A stretch of DNA of 64,000 bases from Gammaproteobacteria bacterium (lineage in GTDB: Bacteria > Pseudomonadota > Gammaproteobacteria > Enterobacterales > Permianibacteraceae), in NCBI GenBank assembly GCA_016182845.1, contig JACPFT010000021.1, forward strand, positions 18,878 to 82,877, read 5' to 3'. The notes beneath the pieces were generated by a model. It was given only the letters and a program-made list of their open reading frames with translations, was not told the origin of the DNA and did no database searches. The translations under genes were made by a program, and so were the position numbers. Shown here piece by piece: positions 1 through 7,070 of this stretch (its first letter is position 1; each line of letters starts with the position of its first letter).

Positions 1-256
1 TACGCTGTCCGTTGCCGGCGGCGCTGGCCACGCCCCAGCGCATTTCATGGAAGGCGCCGGGGATGCTCCCGTCCGTCTCGATGAAGGAAATCTGCCCCGG
101 ACCAAAGGGTTGGGTCTGCGTTTCCGTGCCCTGCATCCAGCCGCCGGAAAGGGCGAAGGGGATGGTGATGGCCGAGGCGCTGAACGACATCAGACCGCTC
201 AGGGCGAGGGCGCCGGCGGCCAGCCATTTCCTCATATCCATTTTCCGTACATCCAT
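1..256 (-). CDS. Exported protein of unknown function, 3' part missing (runs off left edge)
   Basis: The reading frame starts at an ATG at 256 and stays open to the window edge, giving 85 residues of N-terminus. A GGGAG Shine-Dalgarno lies 7-8 bases upstream of the ATG. The start is followed by basic residues, a hydrophobic stretch (LAAGALALSGLMSF) and an ASA cleavage motif, so this is a Sec signal peptide. The mature part begins ITIPFALSGGW and contains an EMRWGV segment, which resembles secreted choice-of-anchor/PEP-CTERM type proteins; the C-terminus that would prove this is outside the window. A strong sigma-54 promoter lies just upstream (303-319) and the sigma-54 activator gene prsR is nearby. 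Expression under PrsR is therefore plausible (inference). Confidence 0.6.
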   Translation of the reverse strand, partial: MDVRKMDMRKWLAAGALALSGLMSFSASAITIPFALSGGWMQGTETQTQPFGPGQISFIETDGSIPGAFHEMRWGVASAAGNGQR

Positions 257-560
257 TTGATTTTCTCCCGAATTCCCAGGGCTGCGTTCTGCAACTCAAC
301 AAAGCCAATTTCGTGCCAGCAATTTTTTTTCAAATAAATTCAATGCCATACAGATTGATTTTTGCCGCGAGCTCCGTGCGCCTGTAAAAATTTCTTGTAG
401 TTCCTTGGACCCAATCAAATATTTGCGAAAACGGGTGTAAACAATTCAGACACAGCCTGTTCCTGCCCGCATTCACGTTTATATTCCGAGACTTACGCTA
501 TGATTAGCGGCGTACCTCGCCGGCCAACACCTTGGCCATACGCCTCTAGGAAGCTCAGTC
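257..560. other. AT-rich divergent intergenic region
   Basis: These 304 bases separate the minus-strand exported protein from the plus-strand flavoprotein. The region is clearly more AT-rich than its surroundings and contains the sigma-54 promoter at 303-319. No additional ORF, RNA gene or repeat family was recognised. A palindrome-like stretch near 450-465 does not match the repeats upstream of the EF-hand gene. Confidence 0.5.
303..319 (-). promoter_or_regulatory. Sigma-54 (RpoN) -24/-12 promoter of the left-edge exported protein
   Basis: Read on the minus strand the site is CTGGCACGAAATTGGCT. It has GG and GC dinucleotides exactly 10 bases apart and matches the RpoN consensus YTGGCACGRNNNTTGCW at all but one fixed position. 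The expected transcription start is near 292, which leaves a leader of about 36 bases before the ATG at 256. It faces the exported-protein gene, in a window that encodes the sigma-54 activator PrsR. Confidence 0.65.
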
Positions 561-2183
561 ATGGATATCAGCGCCACCGCCGCATGGCCCGCCCTGCAAG
601 CCCTGCTCGGCCACGAGCGCGTCTTGGACAGCGAGACCGCCCAGTCCCGCTATCAAGCGTCCACCGAGGGCTGGCCGCGACGGTTGGCGGGCGCCCTGCG
701 TCCGGCTAGCAGCGAGCAAGTGCCCGCCCTCATGCGTATCCTGGCCGAGCATCGTCTGCCGGTTTACCCCGTCAGTACCGGCCGCAACTGGGGCTACGGC
801 AGCGCCCAGCCGGTGCTGGACGATTGCGTGCTGCTGGACTTGGGGGATATGCGCCGGATCCGCCATTTCGACGCCGAGCGGGGCGTCGTGACCCTGGAGC
901 CTGGCGTGACCCAGGCCGATCTGCGCGACTACCTGGATGAACACCGGCTGCCCTTCATGGTGCCGGTGACCGGCGCCGGGCCCGGATGCAGCTTGCTGGG
1001 CAATGCCCTGGAGCGCGGTTATGGCATCACGCCCCATAGCGACCACTTCGCCGCCCTCACCAGCCTGGAGGCGGTGCTGGCCGACGGCAGCGTCTACCGG
1101 CCGGCGCTCGCCGCCTGGGGCGGCGAGGACGTGGATCGTGGGTTCAAATGGGGCCTGGGGCCCTATGTGGACGGCCTGTTCACCCAGGGCGGCTTCGGCG
1201 TGGTGATCGCCGTGAGCCTGGCCCTGGCGCCTCAACCGGCCCACATGGAGGCGGTGATCTTCAGCTTCCCCCGGGAAGCCGATCTGGAGCAGGCCGTCGG
1301 CCTGGTGCACGAGATGTTCCGCCGCTTCCGCGGCGTCCTGGGCGGTGTCAATCTGCTCAACCGGCGGCGCGTCCTGTCCATGCTGGAGCCCTATCCCCGC
1401 GAACAGCTGGCCGAAGCCCAGGTCATTCCGGAAGCCCTGCTGGAAACCATAGCCAAGCGGCACCAGGTTCAGCCCTGGACCGGCGTCACCGCGCTCTATG
1501 GCGAGCCTGGCGTGGTGGCTGCGGCGCGGCGAGCCCTGCGCCGGATGCTCAAGCCCCATACCGTGCGCCTGATGTTCCTGAGCCCGGGCCGCGCTGCCAC
1601 CCTGTCACGCCTCGCGCGCTTTATTCCCGGCCCGCTGGGCGCACAGCTCCAGGCCCAGCTGAAGACCTTCAAGGCCACGACCGACATCATGCAAGGCCGT
1701 CCCGGCGAGGTCGCCCTACCCCTGGCCTATTGGCGTTCCGGCCGGCCGCCGGAGCGCGATCTGCACCCGGCCCGCGATCGTTGCGGGCTGCTGTGGTTCC
1801 CGCCCTTGTTGCCGCTCAAGGCCGCCGATGTCCGTCGCTTCGTGGATCTCGTGCACCAGATCATGCCGGCCCATGGCATGGAACCGCTGGTGACCATCAC
1901 CTGCTTCTCGGAACTGGGCGCGGACAGCACCATCCCCATTCTTTATGACCCGGCCGATGCCGAGCAGCGCGCCCGGGCGCACGCCTGCTACGAGGCCTTG
2001 TTCCAGGCCTGCCGACGGCTGGGCTACCTGCCCTACCGGCTCAATGTCGAACATCAGCGGGCACTGGCCGAGGATGGGGAGATCTGGGGCGTGGTCGGTA
2101 AATTGAAGGCCGCCCTGGATCCGGACAATCTCATCGCCCCGGGCCGCTATGCACCGCGCCGGCTCCCGGGACGCTCCGCTTAG
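561..2183 (+). CDS. FAD-dependent oxidase of the vanillyl-alcohol oxidase / p-cresol methylhydroxylase (VAO/PCMH) family
   Basis: A 540-residue protein. The N-terminal half is a PCMH-type FAD-binding domain: a GRNWGYG flavin-contact segment at about residues 74-80, followed by PVTGAGPGCSLLGNALERGYG at 135-155, typical of 4-cresol dehydrogenase/VAO enzymes. The C-terminus ends with the family's DPDNLIAPGRY motif. Members oxidise para-substituted phenols or other alcohols; the substrate here cannot be told. No cytochrome c partner subunit is adjacent, so a PCMH-type complex is unlikely from local context. No signal peptide is visible. An AGGAAG Shine-Dalgarno lies upstream of the ATG. The gene stands alone between the exported protein and the EF-hand gene. 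Confidence 0.8.
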   Translation: MDISATAAWPALQALLGHERVLDSETAQSRYQASTEGWPRRLAGALRPASSEQVPALMRILAEHRLPVYPVSTGRNWGYGSAQPVLDDCVLLDLGDMRRIRHFDAERGVVTLEPGVTQADLRDYLDEHRLPFMVPVTGAGPGCSLLGNALERGYGITPHSDHFAALTSLEAVLADGSVYRPALAAWGGEDVDRGFKWGLGPYVDGLFTQGGFGVVIAVSLALAPQPAHMEAVIFSFPREADLEQAVGLVHEMFRRFRGVLGGVNLLNRRRVLSMLEPYPREQLAEAQVIPEALLETIAKRHQVQPWTGVTALYGEPGVVAAARRALRRMLKPHTVRLMFLSPGRAATLSRLARFIPGPLGAQLQAQLKTFKATTDIMQGRPGEVALPLAYWRSGRPPERDLHPARDRCGLLWFPPLLPLKAADVRRFVDLVHQIMPAHGMEPLVTITCFSELGADSTIPILYDPADAEQRARAHACYEALFQACRRLGYLPYRLNVEHQRALAEDGEIWGVVGKLKAALDPDNLIAPGRYAPRRLPGRSA

Positions 2184-2194
2184 CACGACATATG

Positions 2195-2215
2195 CCTGTC
2201 GCCGGAAGCAGACAG
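2195..2215. repeat. Palindromic element, copy 1 (possible activator-binding site)
   Basis: An inverted repeat with half-sites CTGTC and GACAG around a 10-base core (GCCGGAAGCA). A second, nearly identical copy lies at 2260-2281, with centres 65 bases apart (about six helical turns). Both lie upstream of a sigma-54-like promoter, the usual arrangement for enhancer-binding activators. The link to PrsR is inference. Confidence 0.5.
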
Positions 2216-2259
2216 TTTAATCGATTGATTAGTTTGGACTTTATTCGTGGTTCAGCGGG

Positions 2260-2281
2260 CCTGTCGCCGGGGGCAGACAGG
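2260..2281. repeat. Palindromic element, copy 2 (possible activator-binding site)
   Basis: CCTGTC and GACAGG half-sites around GCCGGGGGCA. It differs from copy 1 in only two core bases and has the longer palindrome. Its centre is about 97 bases upstream of the GG of the -24 element at 2367, a typical enhancer distance. Confidence 0.5.
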
Positions 2282-2365
2282 TTTGGGCGATTCCGCCCGG
2301 GATTCCCGCCTCACGCCTTGCGGCTTAAAAAAGAACGTACTGATTTAATTGGATTTTCTAACTTA

Positions 2366-2382
2366 TGGCACGCTCATTGACT
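2366..2382 (+). promoter_or_regulatory. Sigma-54-like -24/-12 promoter upstream of the EF-hand gene
   Basis: The site reads TGGCACGCTCATTGACT. The -24 half (TGGCACG) is perfect. The -12 half has TTGA instead of TTGC, so the invariant C is replaced. The predicted transcription start is near 2392, 45 bases before the ATG. Two tandem palindromes lie upstream. The -12 mismatch makes this weaker than the site at 303-319. Confidence 0.4.
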
Positions 2383-2436
2383 GCACTGGGACAGAACCCC
2401 GAGGGTTCGACCTGATCCTTAAACCAGGAGTGCATC

Positions 2437-2685
2437 ATGAAAAACGTACTGTTTGTGACGACCTTGCTGGCATCCGCCATGGCCTTTGCCGGCGACGAAC
2501 AGCTCTTCGGCCAGTTGGATACGGACAAGTCCGGTACGCTCAGCGCCGACGAAGCCAAGGCCGACGCCAAGTTGGGCGGCGAAATGTTCGCCAAGCTGGA
2601 TGTCAACCAGGACGGCCAGCTGAGCACCGACGAGTTCAAGGCCATGGAACAGGAATCGGTTCCGCCCACGGAAGACAACAAGTAA
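2437..2685 (+). CDS. Small exported EF-hand calcium-binding protein
   Basis: An 82-residue protein with a signal peptide ending AFA|GD after about 19 residues. Two canonical EF-hand loops follow: DTDKSGTLSADE and DVNQDGQLSTDE, each with acidic residues at loop positions 1, 3, 5 and 12. The mature protein is essentially one EF-hand pair in the periplasm or outside the cell. An AGGAG Shine-Dalgarno precedes the ATG. The upstream region has two matching palindromes and a sigma-54-like promoter, so co-regulation with the PEP-CTERM system is possible (inference). A stable hairpin between this gene and the convergent prsT probably ends the transcript. Confidence 0.8.
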   Translation: MKNVLFVTTLLASAMAFAGDEQLFGQLDTDKSGTLSADEAKADAKLGGEMFAKLDVNQDGQLSTDEFKAMEQESVPPTEDNK

Positions 2686-2811
2686 GGACGCGTTCGCCGC
2701 TGCGCAAGCTGCGCGGCGGCTTCCACGGGCCAGCGCGGCCCAGCTTCGGGATCTAAGCGATTAGAGCCTAGCGAAGGTTCCCGCGCCGACCTCTACACCC
2801 TCCCCATCATG

Positions 2812-2840
2812 CACAACACCGGCTCTTGGCCGGCGTTGTG
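2812..2840. terminator. Hairpin between convergent EF-hand gene and prsT
   Basis: The arms CACAACACCGGC and GCCGGCGTTGTG pair over 12 positions with one mismatch around a TCTTG loop. It begins 127 bases after the EF-hand stop and 15 bases beyond the prsT stop, so it can serve both strands. There is no clear T-run, so intrinsic termination is likely but not certain. Confidence 0.5.
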
Positions 2841-2854
2841 CTGTGTGCACTCCC

Positions 2855-5665
2855 TTATTGCACGGCGGTCAGCTTGCGCTGCAGGTTCTCGGCCTCGCGG
2901 CGGCCGTCGAAGTTGCGCGCCTCGGCCAACACCGTGTCCAGCAGGCTCTTGGCCTCCTTGGCACGGCCCAGCTGCTCGTAGGCGGCGGCCAGGTGGTAGC
3001 GGATTTCCGGCACCTTGGGCGCCGCTTCGGCGGCCTTTTCCAGATAGGGCAGACCGCGCTTGGCATCGTTCTGCTGGACCAGCACCCAGCCCAGGGTGTC
3101 CTGGATCTCCGGCTGGCCCGGGTTCAGCTCGGCCAGCTTGTCGGTATAGGCCTTGGCACGGCCGTCGCCGGTCTGCTGCAGGATCCAGACGAGGTTGTTG
3201 AGCACCACCAGGTTCTTGGGTTCCTTGTCCATGACCTGGATATAGACGGCGGCCGCCTCGCCGAGTTTGTTCATCTGCTGGAGCATGCTGCCGTAGCCGA
3301 AGCGGGCGCGGCTATCGTCCGGGTGCTGCTTCAGCCAGGCCTCAAAGGTGGCGGCGGCCTGGTCGGCGCGTCCGGAACGGGCCTGAATGTCCGCCAGGGC
3401 CTGGACCACGCGCGTGGCCGAGCCGTTCTTGATACCCTCCTGGTAGGCCTTCTCAGCCTTGTCCAGCTGGTTCTGCGCCGCCCAGGAGTCGCCCTCCACT
3501 TCGTGGCCTATGGGCAGCTTGGGAAAATCCTTCTTGAGCGTGTCGGCCAGGGCCTGGACGCCGGCCCAGTTCTTCAGCTGCAACTCGATCTCGGCCTTGC
3601 CCACCAGGGCGGTCATGTTCTTGCCGTCCAGGGTCAGCATCTCCTCGTAGGTCTTGCGCGAGGCCTCCAGTTCGCCGCCGACGCGCAGGGCCATGGCCAG
3701 GAGCTGCAGATTGCCCACATTGCCCGGCTGCATCTCCAGGGCCTTGCGGAAATTCGCCACGGCGCTGGGGGACTTGCCGCTGGCCATGAACACCATGCCA
3801 AGAGCGCGGTAGCTTTCCGCGTTGTTGGGGAACTTGGCCTGCATCTCGTTGGCGACGGCCAGGGCCTTGAGGTGTTCCTTCTTGGTCATATAGGCATTGA
3901 ACAGGGTCAGGCCCACGGTCAGGGAGGGATGCTTGGCCCAGCTCTCGTCCAGCCAGGCCTGGGCCTCGTCGCGCTTGCCCAGCTGATCGAGCAGGAAATA
4001 GCGGGCCAGGATGGCATCGGCATTATCCGGCGCCTTGGCCAGGAGCTTGTCCAGGCGCGTCTGGGCGGCATCGAATTGCTTGTCCGCCAGATCCATGCGC
4101 ACCAGGTTCATGCCGCCGGCGAAAAACTCCGGATCCTGCTCCAGGGCGGTGTTGAAGGCGGTGCGGGCCTTGTCCTTCTCCTTGGTGGCCATGTAGGTCA
4201 GGCCCAGGAGATTGTGGGCGATGGGATTCTTGGCGTCGCGCTGCACCAGGGCCTGGGCGGACTTGAGCGCCTCGGCGAGCTTGCCCTGTTGCACCAGGGC
4301 CGCCACCAGCATGACGTCAGCCTGGATCAGATTGGGATCGACCGTCACCGCCTGCTGCAGGTTTGCCAAGGCCTGGTCGGAGTTACCGGTCTGCAGCTGC
4401 ACCAGGGCCAGCTGGGTGCGCAGCTTGGAGGCATCGGGCTGCAGCTCCACGGCGCGCTGCAGATACTGGCTGGCCTTGTCGTGATGCTTGGCCTCCATGT
4501 GGGCGCCGGCCAGCATGGCCAGGAGCTGGGGATCGGCAGGCGCCTGCTCCACCAGCTTCTCCAGGATGGCCACGGCCTTGTCGGCCTCCTTCAGACCCAT
4601 GTAGGTCGCCGCCAGGACGCGCAGGCTGGGCTGGTGATTGGGCACCACGTTGGTGAACAACTTGAGGGACTTCTCGGCGGCCTCGAACTGCTTCTTCTGG
4701 TAGTAGATGAAGCCCAGCAACAGATGGCTGAAGACATGATTGGGTTCCAGCTTCACGACCTGTTGCAGCGACTCCAGGGCCTGATCGAATTTCTGTTGCT
4801 TGAACAACAGCTTGCCGCGCAGGTAATTGGCCAGGGGATAGGTCGGGAATTTCTGCAGCACGAAGCCCGTGTCATTGGCGGCGCTCTCGAACTCGTTGAG
4901 ATCGATGGCCACGTCGGCGCGGCCCAGGCGCGCGAAGACATTGTCCGGCTCCTGGTCCACCGCCGCCTGGAAGGCCGCCTTGGCCTCCTTGAGCTGACCC
5001 AGCTTGGACAGCACGTCGCCTTGCGACAAGCGCCCGTCCATGGACTTGGGATCGGTCTTGAGGGCCGTGTCGACGAACTCCTTGGCCTTCGGCAGATCCC
5101 GTTCCACCAGGGCCAGGCGCGCCAGCGCCAGGTTCTGCTCGACGCCGGCCGGATTGAGGGCCAGGGCCTCCAGCATCTTCTTATGCGCCTCGGCCCGCTC
5201 GCCCTTCACCATCAGGGCGCTGCCGTGCATGGACAGGATGTCGGCCTTCACCGTCGCGCCGTCGCGGGCATCCACGACCAGCAGACGCAGGATGTCGTCG
5301 GTCTTGGCCTGCATCAGCAGGGCCTTGCCCAGCGGCGCCGCCCAGGCGTCCTTGGGCGCGCCCAGGTCCTTGGCGCGGCGCAGCTCCTTTTCCGCCGAGA
5401 CCGGGTCGTTGAGGCGCAGATAGACCTGGCCCAGGAGCAGGCGCGACTGGCTGAACTCTCCGTCCTCCTGCAGACTGTTCTTCAGCTGGATCACCGCCGT
5501 GCGCAGATCGCCCTTGCTCCAGGCCGCCTTGCCGGCGTCGAAATATTCCTGGGCGTCCTCGGCCCAGGCGCTGCCCGCGGCCAGGAGCAGGGCGCCGCCG
5601 GTCAGTGCCTGGCGCAGGGCCGAGCCCAGGCGATGGCTGCGATGAAGGTCGGCATTCCGTTTCAT
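2855..5665 (-). CDS. prsT: XrtA/PEP-CTERM system TPR-repeat protein PrsT
   Basis: A 936-residue periplasmic protein made almost entirely of tetratricopeptide repeats. The start at 5665 (MKRNADLH) was chosen because it has an AGAGGG Shine-Dalgarno and is followed by a signal peptide ending GSAWA|ED. The open frame upstream of it lies inside prsR. From about residue 40 to the end, TPR units recur with the usual small/aromatic spacing, for example AEDAQEYFDAGKAAWSKGDL and LGFIYYQKKQFEAAEKSL. There is no lipobox cysteine, although some family members are lipoproteins. PrsT is encoded with PrsR and PrsK in exosortase-A genomes and is presumed to scaffold EPS or PEP-CTERM export; its exact role is unknown. 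It is the last gene of the six-gene run, 29 bases after prsR. Confidence 0.88.
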   Translation of the reverse strand: MKRNADLHRSHRLGSALRQALTGGALLLAAGSAWAEDAQEYFDAGKAAWSKGDLRTAVIQLKNSLQEDGEFSQSRLLLGQVYLRLNDPVSAEKELRRAKDLGAPKDAWAAPLGKALLMQAKTDDILRLLVVDARDGATVKADILSMHGSALMVKGERAEAHKKMLEALALNPAGVEQNLALARLALVERDLPKAKEFVDTALKTDPKSMDGRLSQGDVLSKLGQLKEAKAAFQAAVDQEPDNVFARLGRADVAIDLNEFESAANDTGFVLQKFPTYPLANYLRGKLLFKQQKFDQALESLQQVVKLEPNHVFSHLLLGFIYYQKKQFEAAEKSLKLFTNVVPNHQPSLRVLAATYMGLKEADKAVAILEKLVEQAPADPQLLAMLAGAHMEAKHHDKASQYLQRAVELQPDASKLRTQLALVQLQTGNSDQALANLQQAVTVDPNLIQADVMLVAALVQQGKLAEALKSAQALVQRDAKNPIAHNLLGLTYMATKEKDKARTAFNTALEQDPEFFAGGMNLVRMDLADKQFDAAQTRLDKLLAKAPDNADAILARYFLLDQLGKRDEAQAWLDESWAKHPSLTVGLTLFNAYMTKKEHLKALAVANEMQAKFPNNAESYRALGMVFMASGKSPSAVANFRKALEMQPGNVGNLQLLAMALRVGGELEASRKTYEEMLTLDGKNMTALVGKAEIELQLKNWAGVQALADTLKKDFPKLPIGHEVEGDSWAAQNQLDKAEKAYQEGIKNGSATRVVQALADIQARSGRADQAAATFEAWLKQHPDDSRARFGYGSMLQQMNKLGEAAAVYIQVMDKEPKNLVVLNNLVWILQQTGDGRAKAYTDKLAELNPGQPEIQDTLGWVLVQQNDAKRGLPYLEKAAEAAPKVPEIRYHLAAAYEQLGRAKEAKSLLDTVLAEARNFDGRREAENLQRKLTAVQ

Positions 5666-5694
5666 GATTATCCCTCTTCGTGGTGAAGGCCGGC

Positions 5695-7062
5695 TCAGTC
5701 GATGCTGGCCTGCAAATGGTATTTGTTCATCAGAGCGTAGAGCGTGGGCCGGGTCACGCCCAGCAGTTCGGCGGTCCGGGAGATATTGCCCTCGGTATAC
5801 TGCAGGGCGCGCAGGATCGCCTGGCCCTCGGCCTGTTCCCGGACCTGGCGCAGGTTCAGGGGCATGGCCGGCTCGGCGGCCGCGCCGTCCAGCTGCAGAT
5901 CCTCGGCGCCCAGCAGGCTGGTCTCGGCCATGACCACGGCGCGCTTCAGCCGGTTCTCCAGCTCGCGCACATTGCCCGGCCACTGATGGGCCTCCAGGGC
6001 GCTCAAGGCCTCCGGGCTGAAGCCCTTGAGATTGCGCCCCAGGGCCTGGTTGTACTGCTCCAGGAAGCGCCGGGCCAAGAGCGGCACATCGCCGCGCCTG
6101 GCCCTGAGCGGCGGGATCTCCACGGTGATCTCCGACAATCGGTAGTACAGATCCTCGCGGAACGTGCCCTCGGCCACCATCTCGGTGAGATTGCGGTGGG
6201 TGGCGCAGACCACGCGGACGTCCACCGGGATCTCCTCGCGGCCGCCGATGCGCTCGATGACGCGCTGCTGCAGGAAGCGTAGCAGCTTGGCCTGCAGGGG
6301 CATGGGCAGATCGCCGATTTCATCGAGGAAGAGCGTGCCGCCATCGGCGCATTCGATCTTGCCCTTGGTCTGCTTGACCGCGCCGGTGAAGGCGCCCTTC
6401 TCGTAGCCGAAGAGCTCGGACTCCAGAAGGGTGTCGGGAATGGCGGCGCAGTTGATGGCCACCAGGCGGTTGTCGCGGCGCGGCGAGAGCGCGTGCAGGG
6501 CCCGGGCCAGGACTTCCTTGCCGGTGCCCGACTCGCCGTGCAGCAGGGTCGTGACGTCGGCCGGCGCGACTTTCTCCACCATGCGGCAGACCTTGAGCAT
6601 CTCCGGGCTGGTGGCGATGATGCCGGCCAGCGGCGAGCTGCCACTCTGGGTCTGCAGGCGGCGGTTGTCGTCCTCCAGCTCGCGCAGGCGGTAGGCCCGG
6701 TCGATGATGAGGCTCAAGACCTCCGGATCGATGGGCTTCTGGTAGAAGTCGTAGGCGCCCATGGCCACGGCCTTGATGGCATTCTCCCGCTCGTCGTTGC
6801 CGGTCACCACGATGACCTTGGTGCGCGGCGCCAGTTGCAGGATGGTCCTCAGAGTGGCCAGGCCCTCCGAGGCATTGGTGGGATCGGGGGGCAGGCCCAG
6901 GTCCAGGGTGATCACGGCGGGCTCATGGCGGCGCAACAGGCCGATGGCGCTGTCCTTATCGCCGGCGATATGCACCTCGTAGTGCTCGAAACTCCAGCGT
7001 AGCTGGCTCTGCAGTCCCGGATCGTCCTCGATCATCAGCAGGGGTTTGCGATTGTCGCTCAC
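5695..7062 (-). CDS. prsR: PEP-CTERM system sigma-54-dependent response regulator PrsR
   Basis: A 455-residue NtrC-type activator. The receiver domain (about 1-125) has acidic residues near the N-terminus, phospho-acceptor Asp54 in ITLDLGLP and Lys109 in YQKP. The AAA+ domain has Walker A GESGTGKE at 176-183, the sigma-54 contact loop GAFTGA at 223-228 and Walker B GGTLFLDEIGD. A Fis-type helix-turn-helix near the C-terminus (NISRTAELLGVTRPTLYALM) binds DNA. It pairs with PrsK (8-base gap) and should activate RpoN promoters of PEP-CTERM/EPS genes. Candidate targets in the window are the sites at 303-319 and 2366-2382. Confidence 0.92.
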   Translation of the reverse strand: MSDNRKPLLMIEDDPGLQSQLRWSFEHYEVHIAGDKDSAIGLLRRHEPAVITLDLGLPPDPTNASEGLATLRTILQLAPRTKVIVVTGNDERENAIKAVAMGAYDFYQKPIDPEVLSLIIDRAYRLRELEDDNRRLQTQSGSSPLAGIIATSPEMLKVCRMVEKVAPADVTTLLHGESGTGKEVLARALHALSPRRDNRLVAINCAAIPDTLLESELFGYEKGAFTGAVKQTKGKIECADGGTLFLDEIGDLPMPLQAKLLRFLQQRVIERIGGREEIPVDVRVVCATHRNLTEMVAEGTFREDLYYRLSEITVEIPPLRARRGDVPLLARRFLEQYNQALGRNLKGFSPEALSALEAHQWPGNVRELENRLKRAVVMAETSLLGAEDLQLDGAAAEPAMPLNLRQVREQAEGQAILRALQYTEGNISRTAELLGVTRPTLYALMNKYHLQASID

Positions 7063-7070
7063 GACTCACC

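Noticed and set aside
2843..5686. A 947-codon open frame on the plus strand, rich in Leu, Gly, His and Gln
   Set aside because: It lies antisense to prsT. The composition is the mirror of GC-rich TPR coding sequence, and no Shine-Dalgarno or domain is visible.
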